A DNA stretch of 64,000 bases from NCBI GenBank assembly GCA_023159155.1, contig JAJNNX010000010.1:124001-188000 (forward strand), given 5' to 3'. The stretch's first letter is position 1. Every line of letters begins with the position of its first letter. Source of the stretch: Ustulina deusta. Taxonomy: Eukaryota > Ascomycota > Sordariomycetes > Xylariales > Xylariaceae. Shown here in pieces: positions 9,008 to 19,790 of this stretch. The notes beneath the pieces are model-generated. The model did not search any database, had not been told where the DNA came from, and saw nothing but the letters and a program-made list of their open reading frames with translations. Made by a program: the position numbers and the translations under genes.

Positions 9008-11534
9008 TTGGAGTCAGAGTTCATTGAACATCAAATTCATCTCAAAATGAGCCGCGCTGACCGAGAAGCTGCCGAGCAGGCTCGGAACTTAGTTGGCGAA
9101 CGCTCTCTTGGCAGAACTCGCTCTGGCCTCAGCCGTGAAACTCCAAGAGAAACCCGGCCAGACCAAGAAGTTGCCGAGTCTCGGTCCGGCCCCAGCGGTG
9201 GAAATGCCCCAACCCCTGCGAGCCCAAGAGTAACCCGACGGCGAGGAACTCGGCAAGGCCAAGAAGTTGCCGAAGAGTCTCGGTCAGGCCCCAGCGGTGA
9301 AAATGCCCCAACCCCTGCGAGCCCAACAGCAACCCGACGGCGAGGAACTCGGTCTGGCCCCAGCCGTGAAACTACAAGAGAAACCCGGCCAGACCAAGAA
9401 GTTGCCGAAGAGGTTCGGGAGGTTGGTAATGACCATCCCGCTGGACAACAAGCCCCAGAAACTCATGGGACTTGGAATTGGACTGGCGTAGATAATGAAA
9501 ATACTTCAGCTCCTGCTGGTTCGGGAACTCGGCGTGGGGATGGGAACAGTGACGATATTTCCCCGCCATCTCCAACATTGCTCGAGCAAGTTCAGACCGC
9601 TCTAGCCAATTCGACCCATACAGATCGATCAGTTCTGGACGATGAGCAAGAATTAGGTGAGATACCAATCATCATAGACGACAGCGACGTACATATGCGC
9701 AGCCACACGACTACGGATATTGAAGGAACCGCGGCTGATGATAGGCATGCCGAAACTTCCTCGTTACATGGTGACTATTATGATAGCCCCGAGAGTGATG
9801 GTCATGGTTGGGACGGCGGTGACAATCACGTTACTCGGATACCCTTTAACGACCCAAGAATAGATCGGGCGGCAGATGACTTCGCCACGGACGACGGTCC
9901 CGCCACTCTCATTTCGGCGCCTGGGGTAGTTCAGCGGAACGGTAGATATTATATCCCAAACTTCAGATGCCCACAATCTGGTGTACGGACAACAGCAAGG
10001 ATCGAAGGACAGCGTAGTAACAGGGTCATCATAAGCTTAACGCCGTTTTCAATTGGACTCGGGCGCCCTGCCTATACCGTGAAAAAGTCCGAGTTGGGTA
10101 TGGGTCGCTTTGCTTACGCGGATATAAATATGGTTGAGCTCAACGTCCTAAAAACTGAATACAGAACATATGGAGCTCCTGGGATTTTATTTGTTGCCCC
10201 AACTACTATACTAAACCCAACCGAGGACCAATTAACTTCTATAAACAATCCTCAGATGTGGCCTATTACTTACCTCAAACTGAAATTCCACGACAATTCA
10301 ACTGCATGGGCTACAAGGTCCGTTTGGATCAGTAACATAGCGCCGGGACCTTTAGCCATTGATCGGCACTTTGAGAATGTAAGACAGGACCCGCCAATAA
10401 TACCACATCGTGCCGCAGAGAGGGCTAGGCTACAAGAGGATGGCGACAGATGGAGAGCAAGCCAAAGCCCTGCGCCACAGGGACCCGCGGACCCCTCAAG
10501 GACCCGCAATTCGGGTAGAGAGAGCCAGGTACCTCCAGACCAAACACGACAGCCATCATCTAGGAACGCAACTCAAAATCAGCGCGCAATAGCGAGCGGG
10601 AGTGGTGTCTCCAGACAACGAAATGCCCCAGCCCATAACCAGCCTCCTCCCCAGGCCCCAACACCGAGCGGAAACAGTGTCTCCAGACAACGAAATATCC
10701 CAGTCCAGAATCAATCTTCCCAGGGCGCAACAGCGAGCGGGAGTAGTGTATCCAGACAACGAAATGTCCCAGCCCAGAATCAGCCTTCCCAGGGCACAAT
10801 AGCGAGCGGGAGTGGTGTCTCTGGACAACAAGATCCACCGGAGCACGTTCGTTCGCTAACCACCCCCCTAACGCATTGAAGCTAACTAACGTTATAGACA
10901 GTGGCTGGTTAAATATAACGACCCTACTATCCGTCGACAAGGCGACTCCTGCCGCAAATGTAGCGTCCCAAATCCTACCGCCACACTTCGGTGTGGCTGT
11001 CGCTATCACATTGCATGCCTTGAATTTCGCAGGACCCGCAGAATGCGCATAGTAAAATGCCTGGAAAGCACTCACTCTGCACAATGGCCGTTTTTCTACT
11101 TTTCTTATAGTGATGTATATTGTTTTGTTATGGTTGATGCAGCCAACTTTCTAAGTAACGGAATTCCATGGGCACGCGGACCATGGACCGATCCATTTCT
11201 TGCCGTGTCGGAGAACGAGGACCTTTCTTGCTCAATATGTACGGAAAGGTCAGGGATTGGGAATATGAATACACGCTTTGTAGCTACACCTTGCGCCCAC
11301 TACTTCCACACATGGTGCCTGGGTGAATGGTTTAAGCACCAAGCCCCCAGGAGGTGGCGTCAAACAACTTGCCCGATGTGTCGACAAAATGTCGATAAGG
11401 TCTGGACAACAGCAAGGTGGTGGTATAAGGATGAGTGGCTTAGACCCACCAATTCCTCTGATGAGGTGACAAGTGTACGATTCGTTAGTCGGGCGATGCC
11501 GGAAGAAGGGGAAGAAGGGGAAGAAGAACTTTAA
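9008..11534 (+). CDS. Long disordered RING-H2 protein with internal repeats
   Basis: The ORF 9008-10879 joins in frame to the RING ORF at 11043 if 10847-10901 is spliced (GTTCGT donor, CTAACTAAC branch, GACAG acceptor), giving about 823 residues; starting at the ATG at 9047 is equally possible. The first 150 residues contain imperfect repeats (SGPSGxNAPTPASP, TRRRGTR, GQEVAE), and residues about 535-610 contain three GVSRQRN-type repeats of about 30 residues. After the intron comes a Cys-rich knuckle (CRKC, RCGCRYHIAC) and then a classical RING-H2 (CSIC, CAHYFHTWC, CPMC) near residues 722-775. A RING-H2 is expected to act as an E3 ubiquitin ligase. The donor is not the consensus, so two separate genes remain possible. 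Confidence 0.65.
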
Positions 11535-11661
11535 CGGCATGAGAACTCAGCACCCCCAAAAATGCTGATCGTTCTATTCGGCCCCATCCCTATTGGTAGC
11601 CAAAATCTATTTAAGGCCTTATTTTCCCTTTAGCAAAAGCAGCAGGACCTGCTTTCACAGC

Positions 11662-12096
11662 ATGGCTCAAAGTCGGACTTCAGAGGGTGCAAACCCATCA
11701 AGCACAACAGAACCTTTTTTCAACACTCCACGAACAAAATTGATGAATGCTCCACGTCTGCATTTCGCATACCTAGATATGCCAATGCCTCCTCCTCAAT
11801 TCCCTGCCCCAAGCAATTCACCAACCTTTCGCATCCCTCTCCCGTCGCCAAGTATCCATTTCGGCCGCATTGAACCCAACCAGCATGCGCGGCAAGGTAC
11901 TGTGCAACATGCAGAGCTCTGTCATTCCGGCTCTTGCTACTGGTACCAGCTATACAAAGAAACATTTGCAGAGCTTCAAAAAATGAAACAGCAGCGTGAT
12001 GGTGATCAAATGGAAACGTCTTCATGCGCTGGCAACGAAACACAGCATTCAGATAGCCCTGCGACTCCTCTGGCTTTCCGTGCTTTCTCAGCTTGA
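11662..12096 (+). CDS. Hypothetical Pro-rich protein with short coiled coil
   Basis: From the ATG at 11662 the product is 144 residues. The N-terminal two thirds are Ser/Thr/Pro-rich; a short segment (CHSGSCYWYQLYKETFAELQKMKQQ) near residues 93-117 combines two Cys with an amphipathic helix. The gene follows the RING protein by 127 bases in the same direction. I do not recognise it. Confidence 0.45.
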   Translation: MAQSRTSEGANPSSTTEPFFNTPRTKLMNAPRLHFAYLDMPMPPPQFPAPSNSPTFRIPLPSPSIHFGRIEPNQHARQGTVQHAELCHSGSCYWYQLYKETFAELQKMKQQRDGDQMETSSCAGNETQHSDSPATPLAFRAFSA

Positions 12097-12492
12097 TGCT
12101 GTTTGTCTGTTCATTAGCTACATAAAAAGGCATACCTTTGCATACATTCATTTATACTGTAGCTAGAACAATATTCACTCATTCATAATACTCTCATACA
12201 GATATTCCAAAATTCTAAGGTGATTTGTTTTAAAATACACTAATACTCGCATACTATATATTGCTATTATAATATTCTGTTCTAATTTTTATCTTTTGCT
12301 AAAATAATAATGCGCACGCCTACAATCGTGAAAATTGTGTTTTAAAACTTAAATCTAAGAAGAAGAAAATTTTTTTGAGAAAATGTGTTAAGATTAACTA
12401 CGTTAATATACAAATATATATATCTACTTATTTGCCTAGATGTCTAGATATCAACACAATTTTTAAAGGCCATAACGATCACACGATATACG
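12097..12492. other. AT-rich intergenic stretch
   Basis: Strongly A/T-rich spacer with TATATATAT runs just before the DUF3723 gene. It probably holds that gene's promoter. No gene seen. Confidence 0.6.
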
Positions 12493-14619
12493 ATGGAAGA
12501 GTTTTTCATTGGTAGAGGCCAGCTGCAATTAAAAAATCTTGCAACTGACCTATGTAGAGATAGGCTCGACACAGCGACAGAGCGATTGCTACCAGTATTT
12601 CGTGCTAACTGCAGTCCAACGTTAGACGCAAATCAGATCCAAGTTAAAGTCTGGCCGAGCGAGTTGAACGATGTACTAACGAGTTCTGATACATCACTTG
12701 AAGCTCTGTCTCAAGGCGTGCCACCTTATGCCAGACTGCGGGCGTCACAAAAGGTACAGTGCCTTCACGGCAGACAGCGATATGAGGCGGCAATTAAGGC
12801 ACATGGGCCAGAGTTTTGGTGGACTGTGCAGATATTTTGTATACCCGAGGGCAGCGACGCTACCGTACTACTCCGAAAACAAGTGGAACAATATCACCAC
12901 GAGACACCCTTCTCAGATGGAGACATATATCTGAAAGTTCGTCAGTACCAGAGATTGGGTGACCTTGAACGTGAAAAAGAATGGCGGTTGAGGCTATCTA
13001 ACCATAAGCAAAAGGCCCTAGGTAGGCTCCTAAAAAAGTCGGATATTGTCGATAAGCTAGACCAACTCGGCAAATTTCCTGGGCTTTGGAACGGGTTTGA
13101 GCTTGGCAATATCGAGGACCACCTATCAAGTCACGGCTTCGATGTGATGGCTCATTGCTTGCAGCATATCTACGATGTTTTCGTTCAGATTACTCTGGGC
13201 GACCATGAAATCGAAGCCGCCACAGATATTGAGACAGTTCAAACCTTACAACTACGCGCGCCGTCAGCAAGCCAAAAAGATCGCGAAGAGCTACAGAAAC
13301 ATATGCAACAGCGAGTCTTGTTCAGTCGTATCTGGCAACAAGAAACACGAAGACGTATTAAAGACAGTATATTAAGTTTGAAGGTGGTGATCCCTAGCCT
13401 TAAAACATTCCACAGGAATATGAAATACGTAAGCATTGGCTTAAAAATAATCAAATCAAACATTTTAGGCAAACTGTTAAGAGACGAGTCTGTGTTCCAT
13501 GCACTGAAAGAGATCTGGAGATGCCCCACCAAACGCTACGTGGAATATGAAGAGAATCGATTCGAGGAGATTGCAAACCAGCCTGATCCTCAATCTGCAT
13601 GTCAAGAGCTTTTTATGGTAGCCATCAGGGACCACCCGAACTTGTCGACATCCGGTCCCCGCTGCGAGCGAGGCATGACCCCTGTAGCAGCGAGCCGCAG
13701 AGACACCGCTGTTAGTAGGTTTTTGCGGCGCGCCCAGATCCTTGGCTTCCGAACGCCAGGTGCCGAGGAGCTGCAAGAGCTTTCTGTCGAGGACGGAACA
13801 GTGGACACTACGCTTGTGGCAGTTGATCACCAAGAGAAACATCTTAACAGGCGCTGGGGATCTCCATTAGCGAGGTCTTTCCACTGCATTCACTCCCACC
13901 TATTCCTACCTGGTCTTATGGAGGATACTCCCATGCAAGATTACCCTACGACGTTGTTTATCCAGCGAGATATTATTTGCTCGTATCTGGGACCGCTTCA
14001 AAACCTACCCCGTAGAAACAGCCGGCTAGGCTTGTCGGACCTCGATGCTTTACGAGCTCTCCAATCACCTGAAGCTAGTCTCATGCAATTCGAGTCAGAC
14101 ACAAGTGGTGTTAGTGATGCCCACCAGCCTGTCTCGCGTTCTTTGCAGACCCTCCCTACAGAGTTTTCGCGAGAGCCCAGCTTGACGCCGACCGCGCAAC
14201 TCATCGACGATTCAACATCTGAGACACGTTCATTTCTGACACCGCAGGTTGGCAACTTGGTGGGACCAGCTTTAGTGAACATTCAGCTGCAAAACTCGTC
14301 TCAGATTATGTCTGCAGCAGCTTGGGCGCTAGAAAATCGGAATCAAAGGCGGAATTACCAGTCTACCGTCTACGAGCAAACTTCAGAGATTTCACGCATA
14401 GCAGATACCACACAATTGAGACTTGTGCATCAGTCGCCTGAAAGTGACAGCGCGGTGCCTTCCATGACGCTGTCATCCCTCTCTCCCACATCATCAATTT
14501 CTAACGAAGCAATACAGGACATGAATACGTATCACTTTTCAACTACAAGTGACGGACTAGGAGGAAGTTCAAGAAGTTTTATTCAACCAGAGGGCTCGAT
14601 TTTAATGAGAGCCGATTAA
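12493..14619 (+). CDS. DUF3723-family protein
   Basis: A single 708-residue ORF. The N-terminal half carries the DUF3723 landmarks in order: an opening GRGQLQLKNLA, the CLHGRQRYEAA block (near residue 90) that resembles the ParB-like GxHR nucleotide-binding loop, WWTVQIF, PFSDGDIYLKVRQYQ, KQKALGRLLKK, FPGLWNGFELG, ETVQTLQLRAP, and IPSLKTFHRNMKYV. The C-terminal 250 residues are Ser/Thr-rich and poorly structured. DUF3723 proteins are fungal, of unknown biochemical function, and are a recurrent accessory gene of Starship transposons. No frameshift or stop interrupts it, and no introns are needed. Confidence 0.85.
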   Translation: MEEFFIGRGQLQLKNLATDLCRDRLDTATERLLPVFRANCSPTLDANQIQVKVWPSELNDVLTSSDTSLEALSQGVPPYARLRASQKVQCLHGRQRYEAAIKAHGPEFWWTVQIFCIPEGSDATVLLRKQVEQYHHETPFSDGDIYLKVRQYQRLGDLEREKEWRLRLSNHKQKALGRLLKKSDIVDKLDQLGKFPGLWNGFELGNIEDHLSSHGFDVMAHCLQHIYDVFVQITLGDHEIEAATDIETVQTLQLRAPSASQKDREELQKHMQQRVLFSRIWQQETRRRIKDSILSLKVVIPSLKTFHRNMKYVSIGLKIIKSNILGKLLRDESVFHALKEIWRCPTKRYVEYEENRFEEIANQPDPQSACQELFMVAIRDHPNLSTSGPRCERGMTPVAASRRDTAVSRFLRRAQILGFRTPGAEELQELSVEDGTVDTTLVAVDHQEKHLNRRWGSPLARSFHCIHSHLFLPGLMEDTPMQDYPTTLFIQRDIICSYLGPLQNLPRRNSRLGLSDLDALRALQSPEASLMQFESDTSGVSDAHQPVSRSLQTLPTEFSREPSLTPTAQLIDDSTSETRSFLTPQVGNLVGPALVNIQLQNSSQIMSAAAWALENRNQRRNYQSTVYEQTSEISRIADTTQLRLVHQSPESDSAVPSMTLSSLSPTSSISNEAIQDMNTYHFSTTSDGLGGSSRSFIQPEGSILMRAD

Positions 14620-14678
14620 TAATAGTCTTGATTAACGAGAGATTTGGTTAATGAGAGTGTTTATAAAAGTCACAGCCT

Positions 14679-15317
14679 TCAATGCATCTTCTTCAGCCTT
14701 TGTGATCGTCGCGGTCCAGCACGAGACGCCATGAGCTGTGGTATCTCTTGAACCTCGTTATTGACGGCCAAGGCGTCTTCTGCAACCTGTGCTAGAGAAA
14801 CCCCAAGATCCTGGCTTTCATTTTGTATGAGTTGATTGAAGGGCGCAGGCAGCTGGAAATCCTCCTCAATGTGTGGCAGCGACTCAATGTATGGGGGCAG
14901 GGAAGGAGGTGGTGCAGGCTGAGCCTCGTGATAGCCACTGCTTTCGGGGGGAGTGTTCGTCGAAATAGTTGTAACATCAATTACAACTCCGTAGCTTTCC
15001 TCATTGATGAGAAGAGTGATTCGATGGTGTGCTCGCGTATGGACATAGAACTGCGACTTGATTCGTGGAAAGCTTGAGCTGGACCCAACATGTTGTAGTA
15101 CGTCAAATGTCATGCTCCAGCTAGTATTGCCGAGGATTTTGACCGGCTCTACCCCGCTGGCTGACCCCTGACTGAGAGAGCGCCATTTTAAGACGCTTCC
15201 TTCTTCGTTTGTGGTGGCTTCAAATATTAGTTCGGGGTAATCGATGCAATGAAGGAGAACAGGCACGCCTCTAACTAGCGTGTCTGTAGCGCCAAAAACT
15301 CGACAGGTGATAGACAT
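14679..15317 (-). CDS. Transthyretin/HIU-hydrolase-like protein
   Basis: The ATG at 15317 gives 212 residues; the frame is open further upstream but without an ATG. Residues 1-115 fit the transthyretin-like fold of 5-hydroxyisourate hydrolases: ITCRVFG where the family has ITCHVLD, GVPVLL, FEATTNEEGSVLKW where it has FEGTTNxDGRV, WSMTFDV, FPRIKSQFYV and HHRITLLINEESYGV. The catalytic N-terminal His is Arg here and the YRGS end motif is absent, so urate-pathway activity is doubtful. The rest is Pro-rich and ends in a basic RRSQRLKK motif that may be a nuclear signal. It is convergent with the DUF3723 gene, 59 bases apart. Confidence 0.55.
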   Translation of the reverse strand: MSITCRVFGATDTLVRGVPVLLHCIDYPELIFEATTNEEGSVLKWRSLSQGSASGVEPVKILGNTSWSMTFDVLQHVGSSSSFPRIKSQFYVHTRAHHRITLLINEESYGVVIDVTTISTNTPPESSGYHEAQPAPPPSLPPYIESLPHIEEDFQLPAPFNQLIQNESQDLGVSLAQVAEDALAVNNEVQEIPQLMASRAGPRRSQRLKKMH

Positions 15318-15436
15318 GCTGAACTTAGTCACTGTTCTTACAAGTTCTTTTCTTTTCACGACGGAACGGATTCTGGGTTAAATAGTTGAGTGAGCACTTG
15401 GTACCCTTGATTAGAGAGCTATTTTTAGTTGCTTCG

Positions 15437-15829
15437 CTAGATCGACGAAGCGCTCTCAAAATAGCTATAGCCAATAGTTATCTCCTCCTTCTCCTTTTTA
15501 GCGGACTCGAGGATCTCCTTGTAACGTTGAAATTCCTGTACAATGACATTGGCCATGCCAGATACAATATTATCACGCTGTTCTAGCTCTTGATCATGGT
15601 TCTGGATGTTCTCCATGAGTAACTTCCTATTTCCTTTCTCCACCTGGATTTGTGTTACAAGCGCTTTCACTTCTTGAGACAGCTCTTGGTTCCTTAGTCT
15701 AAGTTGCTCGTTCTCATCTTCTAAGAGTTGAATATATGTTTCGACAGAAAACGCCTTTTCTGCTTTTATGGAACCTCTATCGTCCCGGTTTGGCAACGGG
15801 GGGAGGGTTTTTTGGTCGGCAGCCGCCAT
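15437..15829 (-). CDS. Small coiled-coil protein
   Basis: From the ATG at 15829, 130 residues. Residues about 30-120 form a long heptad pattern (YIQLLEDENEQLRLRNQELSQEV onward to KEILESAKKEKEE), so a dimeric coiled coil is likely. No other domain. Several other small coiled-coil genes lie nearby (16262, 17853, 26310). Confidence 0.55.
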   Translation of the reverse strand: MAAADQKTLPPLPNRDDRGSIKAEKAFSVETYIQLLEDENEQLRLRNQELSQEVKALVTQIQVEKGNRKLLMENIQNHDQELEQRDNIVSGMANVIVQEFQRYKEILESAKKEKEEITIGYSYFESASSI

Positions 15830-15835
15830 TCGCAC

Positions 15836-16261
15836 TTAGCCTTAAACTATGCTGGGGGTTAAGGTTTTTTTTATCATTAATCCCCAGGAATAAGAACATT
15901 ATAAAGGCGCGGTATAGGTTAATGTAAGCAACTCTTTATAGAATTATTAGCCCGGAAAATATAGATAATCTTATATTATAGAAAAGTTTTCTTGTAATTA
16001 GGTTTCTTTTTGTGGTTTTTATTTTTCTGTCGGTAAGTAGTACATAGGTTAGTAAAGCCTTAGGCATATATTACCTGTTTAGAAATAATACAAATAGCTT
16101 TAGGCTAGCCTTTTATAATACTAGGTCTATAGTTTATAAAACGTGGGCTTTAAGCTTAAACAATATTATAGCCTTAATAAGTTACTTATGAGAAAATACA
16201 GCAAAGCGCTTGCGCTAGTTTAAACCTTATTAAAATTATACATGAATCTCATAATTTCCAT
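15836..16261. other. AT-rich spacer
   Basis: A/T-rich stretch with repeated TTATA, TAGGTTT and CCTTATAATA words and no sustained ORF. It looks like old decayed sequence; TpA is common, as RIP would leave, but no parent is identifiable. Confidence 0.5.
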
Positions 16262-16688
16262 CTAGTTTCCTTGATATACATCAATTTCTTTGAGCCGAGA
16301 AGTTACATCGACGGAGAATGTTCTGAGATCACTTGCGAGAGAAACTGTTGAATCTCCCACCCTCTTTAAGTCTCTCTCAATTGTTTCTAGCCTATTATTC
16401 TTGGCCAACTCTGAGTCAAGCTTGTCAAATCGATTTTCAAGGGTTCTGTTCCTCGCCAGCTCCCTCTCGACATATTCAAGCTTAAGGAGAATCTGAAGAA
16501 GCAATCTAGTCATGTTGGTTATAGGACTATACAATAGTGATATAGGCGGCTTACTTTTCACAGTTTCCGCAGCCTTTCGCAACAACCAACGATTCTGTGG
16601 GCCCAGGAACGGTGCATTCCGACATCATGTGTTGCTGATTAGCAAAAAGATCGTCTTCGAAATTCATAGTGAACTCTGAGTCAGGCAT
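16262..16688 (-). CDS. Small two-exon coiled-coil protein
   Basis: Exon 1 (16688-16555, MPDSEFTMNFEDD onward) joins exon 2 (16505-16262) through an intron at 16554-16506 (GTAAGC donor, CTATAACC-like branch, GACTAG acceptor). The product is 125 residues. The second exon encodes a continuous heptad helix (LLLQILLKLEYVEREL to VTSRLKEID). Unknown function. Confidence 0.55.
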
Positions 16689-16954
16689 GATATTTTCTTA
16701 GTGTGAGTAAATGTGAAATAGTCAGGAACGGTGGTATTCTTCTAAGTTTATATACCTTATATTCATCGTAAAACGAAGGCTATTCTAGGAATTAAGAAAT
16801 AAAGTTCAGAGTTTTAAAAACAGAATACAAGACAACTAAAACCAGGAAACTAATAATAAGACCAAGCGTATCGCCACTAACTTGCTATAAAAAATAGTCA
16901 TCCCTCCGCGCCTTAGCGCTTAAACCGCAAGTCGAGTAAAGTCAAGTCCTGAAA

Positions 16955-17768
16955 ATGCGTGCTTCATTTGTTCTTGGAAGTTTAGCTCTTGGTAGAGCCC
17001 CACCATCCTTAATTTGTACTAACCTGCCCCCTCTCGAGGTAGTTGCTGGCTCTGGGGTAGAAGCAAAGTAAGTACAACCCCTTACGCCACGTAATGCCTC
17101 GCCTAACTATAGGTATTCTTAGAATCGACAATCCACTAGGAAACGCATGCAAGGCGACGCTGGGATTTGCCAATGCAGATTTTCTGCCTGTCTCATTCTC
17201 GTTTAACCGCTTACCTTGCCCTGGCGTACAGATAGCTAGTTTCCCCGTTCCCGTTGAAGCGCCTAACGGCGAGGCTTATGTTCTCTGGTAGCGCCGCCTT
17301 CCAATCAATACCTTTCCCCACCACTAACAGCGTGGCAGGGAGTGTGCAGGATTACCAACAATAACCTGCAATGTCGTAAACATATCCAATGGTACCAACA
17401 GACCAGACTCTATCCAATTTAACCAAGTAGGCTCAGTTGGTTGCTTTGTGCCAACTTCTACCATGATTACATCGACAGTAACGATAGACGCCGGCAATTC
17501 TACAAGGGTGCGTCCAACGGTACTGACCAGTCACATTCTGACTACAAGGTCCTCTGGGGAACGATCTCGAATAACCGCTAGCACGCAGACTAAATATGGC
17601 AATGGGACAGGGGCGATATGGAGCAGGCCAACAGCCAGTCAATTGTCAGTATCATTAGCAGCGACAGTGACGCCTTCAATGGCCGCGGTGGTAAGCGCTG
17701 TGGTTGGGACAGTCACGATAACCCAAACGGTGGCCACCACTGTTATCCAAACTTGTCAGTCTCTGTAG
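16955..17768 (+). CDS. Secreted Ser/Thr-rich surface protein (four exons)
   Basis: Splicing at 16992-17042, 17068-17122 and 17288-17338 (all GT...AG, the first two with CTAAC branch sites) gives 218 residues in one frame. It starts with a classical signal peptide (MRASFVLGSLALVAGSGVEA) followed by a domain with four or more cysteines (NACKA, LPCPG, WECAG, ITCNV, GCFV) and N-glycosylation sites. The C-terminal half is Ser/Thr-rich with a final hydrophobic stretch and TCQSL end, possibly a membrane or GPI signal, though no basic tail follows. Likely exported to the cell wall or medium. Small introns splitting the signal peptide are common in fungal secreted genes. Confidence 0.65.
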
Positions 17769-17852
17769 AACCTTTATATAGCAGTAACCTTCGCACATTA
17801 GTCCCTTCAAGAATACGAAATGCATGACCTATTACTTTGAACCGTCTTGATT

Positions 17853-18217
17853 ATGGGTTCCACTGCAGATCAGAATGCTGCCCTATGGGAAATTCTTCTT
17901 AGACATGAGGTTGAGCTCCACAACACCACTAAATCATTACTCGCACAATCAAATACATGCTGCATTTCCTGGCAAGATGCGTGGACTTCCATGTATAATG
18001 AGCTGCTTCAAGCCCGTCTTGACCTAGCTGCCGCAGACGAGCAAATCAAGCAGCTCACCAGTCAAATCCAGTCACTCCTTTCCCCAGCTCCTGTGCGTTG
18101 GCATTGTTCTTTATACCGCAGACAATTGCTAATTATTTAAAGGATGCAGAACAATCAGCAGATGCTATGGCTTCGAACCAAGGCTTAGCAGCAGATTTAG
18201 ATATTTCAGCTACATGA
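17853..18217 (+). CDS. Small two-exon coiled-coil protein, paralogue of 26310
   Basis: Exon 1 from the ATG at 17853 to 18092, intron 18093-18142 (GTGCGT donor, CTAAT branch, AAAG acceptor), exon 2 to the TGA at 18217: 104 residues. It carries a helical segment (VELHNTTKSLL, then LLQARLDLAAADEQIKQL). The gene at 26310 shares its size, its intron near the 3' end and an ExHNxTKxxL motif, so the two are probably paralogues. Function unknown. Confidence 0.55.
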
Positions 18218-18594
18218 ACTCATCCTGTACGTTTTTTCTATCTTTTATAGTCTTCCTATAAAAGCTATGTCACAGATTATTTTAACATACAATACAATTA
18301 GGCTAGGAATAATTCGGGTACCTGCGCCAAAAGTTAAGAGCATATAGGCATTAATAGTTATTTTATATACTCTTAGCTTGAAAGATATATATGCTCAGTT
18401 TATTGATAGCTTGTTGCTGGAAAACACTTAATTTATTTCGGTTTTCGCGTGCTTAAAAACTAAAAAAAGGTAGCCTTAAATTAGTCACATGTTAAAACAA
18501 TAACAATACTATATCTACCTATATAAAAATTCTCTGCCACTATATGTTTTTGACATCTGTTTTATAATCTGTTAATTAATAATACAACCTCGAG

Positions 18595-18837
18595 ATGGAA
18601 AACCGAAAGCCTCGAGACAGGTTAAATGAGAACTTCTCAAGAGCGATTAAGAATTACATATCAAGATGTGACAAGATACACCGGAAGTTTAACTGCGATG
18701 TCTACATTTTAGTTCGGCGTCACCATCGTTATTATGAGTATAACTCTTCAAAGGATCCGCTCTTTCCTTTACCAATAACAGAGCTGGCTAGTGCAGCCTT
18801 ACACCCTATAAATATATGGCTGCTAACGTCCTCTTAG
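18595..18837 (+). CDS. Small MADS-like protein
   Basis: An 80-residue ORF with NFSRAIKNYISRCDKIHRKF followed by CDVYILVRRHHRYYEYNSS and PLPITEL. The arrangement (basic helix, xKKxxEL position, beta hairpin, YxYxSS) matches a degenerate MADS box similar to that at 441 but not a close copy. Intronless. DNA binding unproven. Confidence 0.5.
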   Translation: MENRKPRDRLNENFSRAIKNYISRCDKIHRKFNCDVYILVRRHHRYYEYNSSKDPLFPLPITELASAALHPINIWLLTSS

Positions 18838-19145
18838 GAAACCGTCTATCCTTTGCCTGTCCGGAGGACAGCAAAAGACTTTATGAAAAGCGACTCATAG
18901 GGCAAATATTTTATAATATGTGGTTAAATGTTAATAGTTTAATAAGAGAGCTTAAATCTATTAAAGGCTATTATTATGTATAGTAATAGTAGTAGCTTAA
19001 TAGATGACATATTAATACTTATGTGAGATAAGTAATAAGTTATAAATGATAAATAATGTGTGATGTATATATAGTCTATGAGATAGCCATGTAAATTAAA
19101 ATATTGATCTAGGAAATCTCAACGACTATCATGACTTTGTGGCTT
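18838..19145. other. AT-rich spacer
   Basis: A/T-rich sequence with TATTATTATG and TAATAAG words. No gene seen. Confidence 0.5.
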
Positions 19146-19599
19146 TCATCCGGGTGGAGCATAGGCTGAACTATCCTGCCGTTCTTCCGTAAACCCCTTG
19201 AACACCGAATCCCTTGCCCAGCCCTCACCTTTCTCAAGGCTCAATGCGTCACATCGCCAGCCTCGCTTAGTCCACCGATACTGGTGAGTGACACCACCAG
19301 GTCCAGTGAAGCCCACGTGGTGAACGCGGAGGTTCTGCTGACGCCAGTAAGGCAGTGGAAGGTTAAGTGTACCGCGCAGAAGGGTGGTCTGTGCGGTTGT
19401 CATCCTCTACCGTGAGGTCAATAGGGTTGTCTTGACTTCCACGATGACATGTTCGAGGGTGGCTTGGTAACTGAGCGGATTCGGCTAATAGTTCAAGGAA
19501 CAAGCACCAAACATCCTCATCGGAGGCCAGCTTAGGTGGCTCATCTAGCTCCATACTGATTGTTGCCAGGCGCTTCTTGTGACCTGCCTGCACCGACAT
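19146..19599 (-). pseudogene. Possible decayed small gene with SUMO-interaction-like motif
   Basis: Two overlapping minus-strand frames (19599-19363 and 19403-19146) look like parts of one gene. The first encodes a DNPIDLTVEDD segment, which resembles a SUMO-interacting motif with an acidic flank. The second encodes GPGGVTHQYRWTKRGWRC. No clean intron joins them, so a frameshift or a missed splice is possible. Low certainty. Confidence 0.25.
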
Positions 19600-19790
19600 A
19601 GTGTACTGGTGGTAGTGGGACAGACACGCAGTCGTCTAGAAAAGGGATAGGGTATTACAGATAGATGACTGACATGCCATCCTAGCTATTTTTTTTGTAT
19701 CGATAGCAGGTATACCTTGAAAAATACATTAATGTTGCTGCATATTTATGACACACGGCAAACATCGGTTTGGTTCATTAATCAATGGTC

